Assembly: GCA_965112735.1 (NCBI GenBank)
Contig: OZ218951.1
Span: 620,001-684,000, forward strand
DNA length: 64,000 nucleotides
Direction: 5' to 3'
From: Phaeosaccion multiseriatum
Lineage: Eukaryota; Ochrophyta, other classes
Shown here: positions 22,268-34,000 of the stretch, in pieces
Layout of the letters: every line of letters begins with the position of its first letter
How positions within the stretch are numbered: the first letter of the stretch is position 1
Made by a program: the position numbers and the translations under genes
The notes under the pieces: model-generated
Database searches by the model: none
The model's input: only the letters and a program-made list of their open reading frames with translations
What the model was told of the DNA's origin: nothing

Positions 22268-22817
22268 ACAGACAGAGAGGGAGAGCAAGCGAGCGAGAGA
22301 GGGAGGGAGGGAGGGAAGGAGAGAGGGAGTGGAAAGAGGGAGGGGGCGAGGGGGACAACGAAGGCCTCCGGTTTTCGTGAGGCCTCTCCTACTCTGCCCC
22401 CCCCCCCCCTCGAGAAGAGACTCTCCCCTTCGCTTCAGATGATGAGAGCAAAATTCAAACAAGTGAAATCAGCCGTTTTTCACCATTGGTGGTGTAGCAG
22501 AGTAGCTCCTAGCCCAGCGATGGCATGCCCGGCCGCTCGACAAACGAGAGGCAGTGAGAGGCAGTCAAGGGAGAGGGTCACAGAAGCAGCTAATCGCGCA
22601 AGAGCGACGGAGGAGAAGCAGAACAGTCAAACTCGTTGCAGGTGTCGCGAAGAGCGAGGCAGAGGCATAGGGACCAAACGAAGGCTTCCAGAGGCCTCCG
22701 CAATTTGCTGTAGGCCTTTGGTAGGGCAGGCACGCACTGCTACTGCCGACACACACTAGCGAAACTCGCACCCCTGCCTGAAGCCCAGCCCAGCTACGAA
22801 TCAGCCTAAGAATGAAG

Positions 22818-23186
<369 letters not shown>

Positions 23187-23401
23187 CATGGGGGGGTAAC
23201 TTTAACTTTGTAACTTTGACATGGGGGGGGGGGTGTAGAGCAGTTGGTTCGCCAAATTCACAAAACCGCACCCTCAATTCTTCTCATTTTTTTTTTATCC
23301 TCCTTCTCCCCCCTTTTAAATAGCTCTTTCTATCTACTCTCCTGTATAAATTGAACTACTCCTTCTTTGGGCGGTATCAGCCTTGCACTGACCTGCGAAA
23401 A

Positions 23402-23806
23402 ATGTCCCACAGCGAAGTTCAGAGTGGAGTTTCGGAAGCTGTAAGTTACCAATCGATGCTTGGGGCATCATCGAACCATATATCCAACAGCGGGTCTACG
23501 GCTCGAGACCATCTAGCAAACGAGAGGACCCTTTTGGCCTGGGTGCGCACTAGCATTTCCATCATTGCCCTGGGCATTGCGCTGGCGAAGTTCGACGCCA
23601 ATCGCACGAGTGGGCTCATCCTTGGACTGCTGTTAGTCTGTCTCGGCATCACCATGATTGCCACGTCGAGGCACCGCTATTTCGAAATCGCGAACTTGCT
23701 CGAAGATGGGAAGTTCATCATCCACGAGGGGGGTATCAATCTCATACTGGGCCTCATCGTGGTGGTTGCAGTTGCCTGCTTGGTTGTACTGGCGTCTCTG
23801 GCATGA
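23402..23806 (+). CDS. DUF202 family small membrane protein
   Basis: A single exon of 134 residues. The N-terminal 30 residues are polar and Ser-rich. The family hallmark RDHLANERTLLAWVRTSIS starts near residue 36, followed by three predicted membrane segments: IIALGIALAKF, LILGLLLVCLGITMIAT and INLILGLIVVVAVACLVVLA. DUF202 domains (YidH type) also form the membrane part of VTC polyphosphate polymerase complexes; here the domain stands alone with no SPX or catalytic domain, so the role is unknown. The ATG at 23402 is the first in frame after an in-frame non-ATG stretch. A CAG tract follows the stop. Confidence 0.86.
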   Translation: MSHSEVQSGVSEAVSYQSMLGASSNHISNSGSTARDHLANERTLLAWVRTSISIIALGIALAKFDANRTSGLILGLLLVCLGITMIATSRHRYFEIANLLEDGKFIIHEGGINLILGLIVVVAVACLVVLASLA

Positions 23807-24544
23807 GTGGGACAATCAGCAGCAGCAGCAGCAGCAGCAGCAGCATCACCAGCAGCGCGGCTTGGAGTGGGCAGGAGGACGAGCTTTACTTCCGGTAGGC
23901 GTCGTCGAGGACTCGCTCAAGTGTAAAAAGCCTTTCTGGAAGAAGAGCTGCAAATCCGATACGGATAGGCATCGCGGCAGCAGCACGAGAAGGTGCAGCA
24001 GCAGAGGCAGCAGTAACAGGAGCAATAGAGGCAGCAGTAACTTCAGTAGCACGAGCAGCCACGAACTGGAACATCAGTCTTCATCTGATAGGATGATAGG
24101 GCGGCTGCTCCGATGGGCCTTGCCTTCTTGCGCACAGCTCTCGTCTCTGGTTAGGGCCGCTCAACAGGGTATACAAGTACGTACATCTGAAGCCTAGACA
24201 GGCAGGGGCCCTTCGGAGTATCGGCCCTCGACAAGATGCGGCCGCACTGGCGAAGGAGGCGACAGGGCTCAGGAGCGTAGATTAAACTTTGGAGCACCAC
24301 CAGCCTGGAAGGAAAGAGTAGGCAAGAGAAGACGCAACTCGGCGGGAGGTTCAAGAGGCATTGTCACTCTGCGTGGTGAACAAGACAAGATATCGCTCGG
24401 CCAATGTACTTCGTATCATCAGCGAGAGGGGAGGGCAAAAGTGTGTGCATACATGCTCTAGACCCAGCTTTGACATCAGTCCAGAATGTGAATTAAGAAT
24501 TAATTCATTTTTCTCTTGGACGAAGGCCACAGATGTTGGCCGCC
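23807..24544. other. Intergenic between convergent DUF202 and histidine phosphatase genes
   Basis: 738 bases with a CAG run at 23819-23846 and scattered AGCAG words up to 24060. No open frame with recognisable content was found. Confidence 0.55.
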
Positions 24545-27500
24545 TTAGCTCATCATTACCTCCATCCACGCCCTCCGTACCACCCACTTCTTGGAGGAGG
24601 CTCCACCGCTGGCAAACTCTGCTCCCTCTGATGCACCGCTGCCGCTGTCTTGAGTGGCGGCCGGCCCCACCCAACTGCATCTTCCTGCCTCTGTTTCGCT
24701 GCCGAAGTCATCACCCTCCTTTTCACACTCCAGCAGCTCCACGCACACACGCCCACCTCCGTCGGGAAGCTCATGCGAGCCCGCGAGAATCTTCTCCGAA
24801 CGATCTCCACCCAAGTCCACCCACCCCCCACCACTGCCACCAACAGAACCTTCCTTGCCCTGGCCCTGACCTTGACTTCGCAGAGACAAGTTGATCGGAA
24901 CGCACCCGCTCCAGAGGCAACGCGGGATGACGTCATCACAAGGAAGTTCCTCTCCTCCCCCTCCTGCTGCTTTCGCTGTCGCCGCCGAGTTCCGTGTGGT
25001 CCGCCTATTCGTCGTCGTCGTCGGTTGCTGCCGCGACCGTCGTGGGGGGCTGACTGCAGCTTGTGTCCACACAGTGTAGTCGAGCAGCATCACCGCACCC
25101 TCCTCCGACTGCCCGCCTTGCGTGCCTCGGCGGCTTCCCCAACCACTGCTGATGCTGCTGCTGCTGCTGCTGCTGCTGCCGATGACCCGCCCCTCAAAGG
25201 CAGAAGTGGAGTACTGCAGGCGAGGCGGGCAGCACAGCTCTCTGGCAGGGTTCTTCCGACTGTCTCCACCACGACCGAAAGCAGTAGAGCTCTCTCCGCC
25301 TCCGGCAGCTTCGAGCAGCAGCATCCGACGACGATGGCCCGCCCCTCTACCCCGGGTGGGCGGAACATCGACCTCGATATCGACTCCTTGCAGCTCTCGA
25401 GCCACCGTCTCCCACCCGGGCCTTCCCTGGCTCCGTAGACCCATTGCTACCGTAAATACACTTTCGCTTGCCGCTGCCCACCCTCCGCCACTGCTGCTAT
25501 CAATGTCCGCGTCTGTCATGCCATCACTGCTGCTGCTGCTGCTGCTACTGCTACTGCGGCCGATGCTGCTGCCCCCCCTCCTTCTTACACTGCTGCTGCT
25601 GTTGCTACTACTACTACTGCCCTTGGAGCCGTTGCGTGCGTCCTCCGCCCCGTGCATACCGGCAAGGTGCTCCAGGCAAAGCTGATGCGGAAGGTGCACT
25701 GAGAGAAACGTGACGGGACCACTCGAGGAAGGACAACATCCTCTGCCCCCGCCCAGTTGCTGCTGTTGCTGCTGTTGCTCCACCCCAACGAGTACGCACC
25801 CTAGCATGTGGGGAGGTGGGTACGACAACAAGCCCCCGCTGGGCCCGAGGGCTGACCCTCTTGCGCCATTCGCACTGCCACCAGTGCTATTGCTTGTGGC
25901 CGCCCACAAGCTGAAGACGGCCGTCGCCTCGTCGTGGCTACAGTGCCCCACCCGGCGAGCCTCACCACCCCGCCCACCAAGCTGCGTCAAGTCCAAGTCC
26001 AGCAGCGCGGGGGGGCCGGGCCGAGAGGCAGAGAGGTGCGAAGAGGAGAGACTTATGCGAAGTCGACCCATGGAGCCCAGCGAGCCAGGGGGGAAACACC
26101 TCGAAGCGGAAGAAGAGGAACAAGAGACAGGAGGGGGAAGCTGCACTTTGGAGCCACTGCTGAGGGTGAAGAGCCGCACCCCGTCTGCGGTCGCTGTGGG
26201 TTTGGACAGGAGGCTGGGAGCGTCCATCCAGCCCTCCTGTTGGCCCGCGCGTTTCCGATTCTGCGTGCCCTCTAGTTTCAAGGGCGTCCACGTCCACTGC
26301 TGGAACAAGCCGGCAGCAGCAGCACCCACACCACCGCTGTACCTCTCTGTGTCAGCAGGACTGGCCTCCTCTCCAATCTGCACCTCCAGACGCATGGCCA
26401 GCTCCTCCACCACCTTCCGCTGCGCCATGACGGGCCCCAATCGTCGCAGCAGAGCACGCACTTTGGCGGCCACCTTTTTCTCAGGAAGAATCTCAGGAAC
26501 TTTCCGAGAAGGAGCTGAAGGATCGTGCCCCTCGAGGGGGGCCCTTCTCTTGGAGGGTGACAGCGGCACATCCTGAGGTGGGTGATGTGCTGCCCTTGCC
26601 TTTAGTTGAGCGGGAGAGGGGCCGCGCTCGTGGGGAGGGCGATATCCCCGCCTGCGCACCTTCCGGATCGTCAGATCCTGCTGCTGCTGCTGCCGTGCCC
26701 CTCCCGCCCCTGGGGAGGAGTCCAGGCATGATGGTCCGAGTCCTGACATCAGGCCGTCGCCGCCCACCGGAGCGTCACCCAGGCGATCCACGAGCGCCTC
26801 GCCATGCCGCGTCGAGAGGAGCTGCAAAGAGAAGCGCGCCAAGAGTGATTCGAGACCAGCAGCAGCGGTTTCCGAGCCGCGATGTCCGCTGGCCTTTCTG
26901 CTGCTCCGTATACTTCGGCCTCCATCCGCTGCCGCTAGTGCTTTTCTCTGCCCCTCCTTCCCGTGGGACGCTCTCCTGTGGCCCTCTTCCTCCTCCTCTT
27001 CCTCCTCCTGCTCGGCCTGGCCACTCTCCACTCCGAAGAGGGCGATGCAGCAGTACGGAGTAGAGACCCGTGCCCCGATAATGTCCCGAATGATCTCCCG
27101 ATGGCCCACCACTAGCACCTCGTCCTCCTCCTGCAGGGCCGAGAGCCACGCCAGAGCACCGCAGAAGGTCTCAGGCCCTTGTTGGGGGCCTTGTTGGTGC
27201 TCCGCCGTAGCGAGGTCGTCGCCAGAACCCGACTCTCTCCCCACGCCCGGCAAGATGGTGACATGAGGGAAGCGAGCTGCAATGTCTGCATCTGTCCACA
27301 GAGAAGGCTGCACGGCGGGGACTCCGAGGCGCTTCACCGCTGCTGCAGCCTCTCTGCAAGAAGAGCACCGGGAGGGAGGGAGGGAGGGAGGGAGGGGGGA
27401 GGGGGGTGGTTAGAATATTGAGTTGGCTTACCAAAAAACTAAAAACTTGCCCGCACCTACACCTACAAACAAACACAGTAACGCACACACGCACACACGC

Positions 27501-27545
27501 ACACACGCACACACGCACACACACATACGCACACACACACGCGCG

Positions 27546-27580
<35 letters not shown>

Positions 27581-28205
27581 GGAGACGTTCTGACTTACGC
27601 CATGCCGACCACGACTCGGATCGGCAGGGCCAGCTTCTCTGCCAGCTGCACGGCAGTCTCCACGGCGCGTTGCAAAGGAGAGGTGTATATCACTCTGAAC
27701 CTGCCTCGGCGTCGGCGGAGAGGGGGTTGGCAGGGGAGGGATGGCGAAACAGGGATAAGGCTTGGCCATGAACGTCGAGTCGAGAGTGTGAACTGGACTG
27801 CGGCAGTCAATCGAGCGATGTTTCAGCCGCTGCTGCTGCTTCGTTTTCTGCTATCACTAACTCACCTGCCATGGGAAGCCATGAGCCTGAGGGTACTCCC
27901 TGCCTTGGCTGCCTGCTGGTGCCCTACGCGCGTGAGCGGGGGGTCATACCACACATGGTGGGGCGACTTCTCCCACTCACGCTGTGCAGAGGAGGAGAAA
28001 AGGAGAACACGGGTGCTTTAAGCATTGCATTTAGAGAGGTGGAATCCATACGGGGGGCGGCCTCGAGGTGTCTCTCCCCCCCGATTTACCCCTTTCTCAT
28101 CCACCTACTCACTCAATCCCTCCCGCACGCACTCACCTGCTCGGGTCCGTCAACTTCGTCGACCCTCTCGCCATGCCGCACAACACAAAGCTTGCGGCAG
28201 CCCAT
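24545..28205 (-). CDS. Histidine phosphatase (phosphoglycerate mutase-like) with about 900-residue tail
   Basis: Exons 28137-28205, 27866-27981, 27599-27700 and 24545-27353 on the minus strand give 1031 residues. The catalytic domain covers about residues 1-190: LCVVRHGER with the phospho-accepting His11, WYDPPLTRVGHQQA, IYTSPLQRAVETA and EVLVVGHREIIRDIIG with the second His. This order fits the UBASH3/TULA-like or Tfc7-like branch of the superfamily. MGC at the start could be acylated. The remainder, encoded by one 2.8-kb exon, is Ser/Gly/Arg-rich with poly-Glu, poly-Gln and poly-Ser runs and a few ordered-looking parts (PVTFLSVHLPHQLCLEHLAG, GAVMLLDYTVWTQAAV, DVIPRCLWSGCVPINLSLR). I do not recognise these; they could form a beta-rich domain interrupted by low complexity. 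Start codons of this gene and the gene at 28311 are only 105 bases apart. Confidence 0.8.
27361..27580. repeat. GGGA, CA and GA microsatellites in intron 3 of the histidine phosphatase gene
   Basis: The 245-base intron 27354-27598 is mostly simple sequence: GGGA units at 27371-27400, ACGC/CA units at 27482-27558 and a GA run at 27560-27580 next to the donor. Confidence 0.9.
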
Positions 28206-28310
28206 CTCTGTGACAAGAGGAGGCGAGAGAGAACGGATCGGGCCGGTCCGGGTAACGATTGTGAATTCGAAATCGAAATCCGGAGCACCAACACGAAAAG
28301 ATGGCAACAG
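28206..28310. promoter_or_regulatory. Compact 105-bp bidirectional promoter region
   Basis: Only 105 bases separate the opposite ATGs at 28205 (-) and 28311 (+). It contains short repeated words (AATTCGAAATCGAAATC at 28264-28280) and a GAGAGAACGG stretch. Both transcripts must start here or inside each other's leader. If the plus gene starts at the alternative ATG 28353 the gap is 147 bases. Confidence 0.55.
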
Positions 28311-29596
28311 ATGGACGACAATTATATCAATTGCGAGCAGAAGCAGCACAAAATGGACGAGCGTCTGCTTCCCGCGGCTCCTACTGCTGCGGCTTCTATA
28401 CAGGGCCCGCTCTTTGACCCCCAGGCCCTCTTTCGGCTTCCTGTTTCCGAGGTTAAGGGCTACCTGAGCCTGTTGGGGGAGGAAGACCTCGGTGCGTGAA
28501 GAGAAGGAGAGAGGGGAGAGAAAGGAGAGAGATGACTCAAGGCGAGGGACGCCCACCTGACTTGGGACGTCGTTTGAAATCCCTGACTTCCATCGCATAC
28601 CCCATCTATCTCTTCTCGCCCCCTCGCGCAGCTTGGGAGATGCTTCTCTACGGCAATGTTGTTGAGGCGACCTTCGGGACAGAGGCCGTATATGGCCACA
28701 GCACGACGAACGAGTCGATGGCCAGGGCACAAGAAGTCCGAGCAGTAAAGGCTTGGCTCGCCAAGGTGCGCAAAGAGATGTCAGCCCACCCCCAACCCAT
28801 CTGCTTCCGCTACCCTAAGCCCCCCCGAACTTTCTTTCCACGGATCCTTCCTCCTCACAGGAGCGCAGCGCACGTGTCTCCCACGGCTCCCACCTCGCTT
28901 CCTTTCTTCTTTCCGCGTCCTTCTGCCTTCATCGGGCAAACTCCTTCCCGTCCCGACCCTGTGGCCTTTCGCTCCTTTCTCGTACCACTCTTCATTATTT
29001 GCCAGTTAATCGCCCTTGTCCCCGCTCTCATGCTTTGCTGTCCCAGTTGCAACAACGCGGTGATCAGACTGCCGTGATTGCCTTTTATCGATCGCTGTTT
29101 GAGCAAGTGAAGCAGTTCATCGAGGCGACAGATGGTGGAGCTGGAGAAGATGACGATGAAGAAGCAGGAGGAGGACGAGGAGGAGGAGGGGGAACACGAA
29201 GAGCATGTACAGCCGTTTTAGGTGAGCAGATACTCAGAACCATCCTCTTCCCCCAATCGCCAAATTCCCACTCGCTCTGCTACTGCTACTGCTACTGCTC
29301 AGAGTTTCCCCGCCTCTCTTTTCTCGACGACCAGTCCTGAAGTCCCGAGCCACTAATGGCATTCTTCCCATCTGGTATTCCCTTCCATTTGACATCTTTC
29401 GCCCATCCTATGTCCTGGCCTCGAAGAGTCCTTGACCCCACTTTACTGACCTTGACTGTGACCCTCGTGCTCATCCGACAAACCTCTTGCAGCCTGCGTA
29501 ACTTGCAAGTCCTTCTTCCGGCGGAGACGCCAAAAGCGCCAAACCTTGGCCCGGCTTGATGAACTCCTTGACGACCTAGAGAGGCACATCCACTAG
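28311..29596 (+). CDS. Small helical protein of unknown function
   Basis: Exons 28311-28491, 28632-28765, 29047-29221 and 29493-29596 join in frame to 197 residues. A second in-frame ATG at 28353 would give 183 residues. The sequence contains GPLFDPQALFRLPVSEVKGYL, a helical WEMLLYGNVVEATFG part, QTAVIAFYRSLFEQVKQFIEA, a Gly/Glu/Asp linker, and a basic C-terminus (SFFRRRRQKRQTLARL) followed by an acidic amphipathic helix DELLDDLERHIH. No signal peptide or membrane segment. The N-terminal GYLSLLGEEDLG could be a short binding motif. Family not recognised. All introns obey GT-AG and phase is kept, which supports the model. Confidence 0.68.
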
Positions 29597-31067
29597 CCTC
29601 TCGACTTCTGAAGTCGAGCCCCTCGATCTACTCACGGAGTCGACGGAGACCTTGTTGGGCCACGCCCACTGCAGTGCCGGGGACGGACAAGAGACGCGAC
29701 TAATGACGGTGCCATGATCAGAAGCAGTTCTATCAGAGCCTAGCCCGACGCCAGGTTTGACTGCGAGATACGTACCGCTCCTTCCCTTCAGCTGGTGCTT
29801 TTGATTGCCCAGACAAAACAGTCGGCGCTGAAGGCGGCCGTCTCCACCCCGCCCCAGAGTACAAGTGTCCACTTGACTAGCTGACCGGTCATCAGAGGCT
29901 GAGCGGGGGGGCTTTCCGTGGCAAGACGCGAAGGCTTGCCCGCAAGGACCCGATGGAGGCATGCCTCTCGATTGAGAGCAAGACCCGCTGCAGCTCGTGG
30001 ATGGTGGTGGGGTGCTTCGACTGCTGGTGCCAAACCGAAACCGCACGAGGCGTGCGTCGATCACCTTGGCTCGTGGCGACGAAGAAAGGCGACCTCCCAT
30101 GGACAGGGGGAGAGGGGAATTGGCAGCTCTCCCTCTCTTACGTGCGCGCACGCTGTCATGGCTGCCCCCGCGGTGTCGTTGCGACCGTTTGGATTCGACT
30201 GGAGCTAGCGGACATTGGAGCCAGAGACAGAGACAGACAGACAGAGAGAGAGAGAGAGAGCCAGTGACTGGGACGACTGCACGAGCAATCACGGTCTGAA
30301 GGTGACCTTTGCGTTCTCCATGAGGGTGGCTGGGGGGGGGGGGGTGCTCTAAGAAAGGGAAGATCGCGACGTGCTCAGGGCTCCGAGGCGAGGGAGGGGG
30401 CGCTCAGGTCTCCTTCCTTTGTCGACCCCTGACGTGCTGTTCACGCATTCCCCCGGTAGCAGATTCGAGCAGATAGTCGACCAGAATCGCGCGGCCGGCC
30501 GCCAGTAGCAGGTCAAGGCCGGCTGCTGACGCCGGCGGTAGCAGGTAGCAGATGGCGCGTCAGGGGTCGAGCAATCTTGCTTGAGAGGCCATCCCCCAAG
30601 AGAGTCCTCTCAACGAGGACGTGTCTTCGGGGATGCCGCTGGAGAAGTGACTTCCTAATGGATCCATAGAGCCGCGTCCCCGAGCTGACACACAGAAGCA
30701 TTTCGGAGCGAAGTCTGCTATCTGAAACTTAATCGAACTCCTGTAAGCGACAACGAGACGGAGGAGGGGGGGTGGGGGAAAGTACAGAGGAGGAGAAAGT
30801 GTGTGGTGGGTAGCTAAAAAAAAAAAAGGGACCCGCCCTGCCGCTTCGAATTCTCTAACGGACGAGCACCGGACCTCAAATTCCTCCGCGTCCGACCGCG
30901 TATCTCCGATTTGGTCCTGACACCAACATTTTTTTTTCTTTTTCTCCTCCTCGATTGTACAGCTCTGTTGCGCACAGATCAATGCCCGTACACAGTTTAT
31001 TTTCCTCTGCATCACTTCCATTGGTGCGTGGGTGCAGCCCTCTTTCTGTCTCTCTCACGTGGAATAG
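29597..31067. other. Gene-poor 1.47-kb interval before the PP2C gene
   Basis: No exon series with conserved protein content could be found on either strand. Features seen are a GACA/GA run (30222-30260), a poly-G of 12 (30331-30342), a GC-rich patch with repeated GCCGGC and GGTAGCAG words (30490-30552) and a poly-A (30815-30826). It should hold the PP2C promoter and the 3' end of the upstream gene. Confidence 0.5.
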
Positions 31068-34000
31068 ATGGGCTGCAGTAGTAGCAGAGGCAGCAAGCAG
31101 GAAATTGGGGAGAGTGAGGGGGTCGACGGCCACACCAACGGTGATGGCAGTGCGGGAGCAGGAGGAAAAGCAGGGGGCGGCGGAGGTGGAGCAGTGTCTG
31201 TGGTGCGAGGGGGGTCGGGAGCTCGAGTGGCAGGAGCGCAGCCAATCACGGAAACTCGAGGTGCGGCCTTCAGACCCGACAGCTTTAATAGCGTGGAGAT
31301 GGGCCTGTCAGACCATGGCCAAGTGTGCCAGCAGGCCGTGGCATCGAAAGGGAGGCGATTGCTGGAGGAAGAACTGGCAGACGATGAAGACGAGAAGCAG
31401 GGAGGAGGGGGAAGCGGGCAAGTGGGCGGGGGGGGGGGCGGCATTGTGGGGGGACCGAGTAGTCGCAAGATCAGAGTAAGCAAGAGTGGAAAGATGATCG
31501 CTGCCAAGACAGTGAGCTTTGATTCCATTAGCAGCACCATAAAGAAGACCGTGGGCAACGTGAAGAAGAGTAGCAGCAGGAGGTGGAAGCAAGGAGGGGC
31601 GGCAGATGGGGGCGTGGGGGTTAGTGATACAGCAACCGCAGCACTAGAGGCCGCTGCAGCACCAGGGCTTCACAGCGGCGCCCTGAGGGTGCTGAACGTG
31701 ATGGGGCCGCACGACATTTCGCACACTCTCCTGACGCGGTGCCTGCTGCTCACGCCAGGCCCAGAAGCGGAGGTGACGGCTGTTGCCTCGGTGGAGGCGG
31801 CGGCAGCGGCGGCAGCGGTGAGAGCAGAGCAAGAGGCAGCCGCAGAGGCAGCTTCCGGGGGTGGCGTGCTACGGACAAGTAGTCGCATTCGTAGGCGACG
31901 TCGCCGCCGTCGCCGTCGCGCAGCAGAGGGAGAGAGAGCGGCATCAGCAGCCGCCGCAGGAGCAGTAGCAGCAGCAGCAGTAGCAGCAGCAGCAGCAGGA
32001 ACAGTAGCACCGGGGGCACCCACAGCAGGGACGGTAACAGCAGGAGTCGTGGGAGATGCGCGAGGGAAGAAGAGAAGAGGCGCCTCAGATGGAGGTGTGA
32101 GGGGAGGGGCACTCGACCGAGCTGCAAGACTCAGCGGCACGGTCAACGTATCGGGGGTTAGCGTGTCAGAGCAGCTGTCGAGTACCTGGCCGAGGGGGGG
32201 CACGCAGCCCAATGGCAGAGACGGGAGTAGCGCCATCACGGGAGGTGGAGGGGAGGGAGGGGGTGGTCTAGGAGGTGGTGGTACCGCTGTTGGAGACGAC
32301 AGTAGGGCCATCACAGTGGCGGTGACCAAGGCGCAGGGCATGAGGGAGGCCATGGAGGACAGGGACGTCATTGTCAGGGATCTTTACCTTCGCGGTCTCA
32401 GCGGCGTGCGGCCTCAGTGCTACATGGCCGTGTATGATGGACACGGGGGCTCGGAGGCCTCGGTCTTCGTCGCGGAGTGGCTGCATCGGGAAGTCGGTAA
32501 GCGCGTGCGTTGGGGCAGCAGCGTCAAGTCTTGCGGGGGACATGCCACGTGTTTGGCTTTGTTTCCTTCTTTTGACTATTGAGTTCCCTTGTTTCGTGCC
32601 TTTGTTTTTGATGTTCTCTGTCATGCTTTCTTCCCCCCTTTCTCTCATGCCCTCCTTCCCTCCTCTCCTCTCCTTTTCCTCTCCTCTCCTCTTCTCTTTC
32701 ACTCTCTCTCCTCTCCTCTCCTCTCCTCTCCTTTTCCTCTCCTCTACTCTTCTCTTTCCCTCTCTCTCCTCTCCTCTCCTCTCCTTTTCCCTCCTCTCCT
32801 CTTCTCTTTCCCTCTCTCTCCTCTCCTCTCCTCTGCCCTCCTTTTCTCCTCTTCTCCTGCCCTCCTCCTTCCCCCTTTCTCTCATGCCCTCCCTCCCTCC
32901 TTCCCTCTCCTCTCCGCCGCAAAAGGAAATTGCCTATCGGAGTCTGCATCTGAGTTTCTGGCCACCGCAGCAGGGTCAGAAGAGAGAGAAACGGTGGTGC
33001 GATCCGCATTGCAAAAGGCCTTTCAGACGACCGATGATGAATTCCTGCTCAATGCCAAGCTGCCTACCTGCGGTTCGTGTGCCACGGTGGTGGTTATTCT
33101 GGGGGATGGACTGTATGTGGCCAATCTGGGAGACTCTCGGACGATGGTCAGGAAGACGGATGCCGCCATGGTGCGGGAACAGGAGCATGCGGTAGTAGCG
33201 GCGGCGGTTGGTGCTGGAGGAAAAGCAGCAGCCGCAGCAGCAGCAGTAGCATCGTCAGTAGCAGTAGCAGGAGGAGGAGGAGGAGGAGGAGGAGGAGGAG
33301 GAGGAGAAAAACGAAGTCTAGAGAGGAAGGCATCAGACGCTGCATCAGACAGAGGCATGCGGGGAGACGGGTATTGCAGCGAAGCGAGCAGCACTATTAG
33401 CGGCAACAGCAAGATGGGTGCCATAGCGGCGGCCGCCTCTTTCTCACCCCTCCCACCACCACCACCACCACCTGTCACACCCACTCTTGTGACGCCTCCC
33501 AAGTTCAGTGTGACTTCGGACCACAAACCGTCGCGCCCTGATGAGACGGACCGCATCACTCGAGCGAGGGGCGTGGTGCTGTATAGGAGGGTGAATGGAG
33601 AGCTGGCGGTGTCCAGGGCCTTTGGCAATGCGCATCTCAAGCTTTTGAACCCGGGCATGCTGCCGCCGGATAAAATGGTGCACAACGTGGGGAGTGGCTT
33701 TGACTACGCCCCCCCCGGGACGGAGGATGACGATGTCTCTGACGATGACGAAGAAGGGTGAGTGACTTGATTGACTGACTGATTGTTTGATTGATTTGAT
33801 TCAATTGATGAGCATGGGGAAGTTGCTTGGCTGCTCCTGCTTCTTCCTTTGTCAGTGGGCCCTGCCTTGTCTTCTCTCTCCACTCTCTGCCGCTTTTTGC
33901 AGTGGGCAGTGCCACTCTCTCTCCTCTCCTCGCCTCATCACGGCCGTCTGCCCAGCTCATTGCCTCATTGCCCCCCTCACCCCCTCGACACCTCCCTCCC

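Noticed and set aside
29576-30292. 238-codon minus-strand frame after the small helical gene
   Set aside because: Contains SLSLSLSVCLCL from a GA/GACA repeat, no domain, no splice support.
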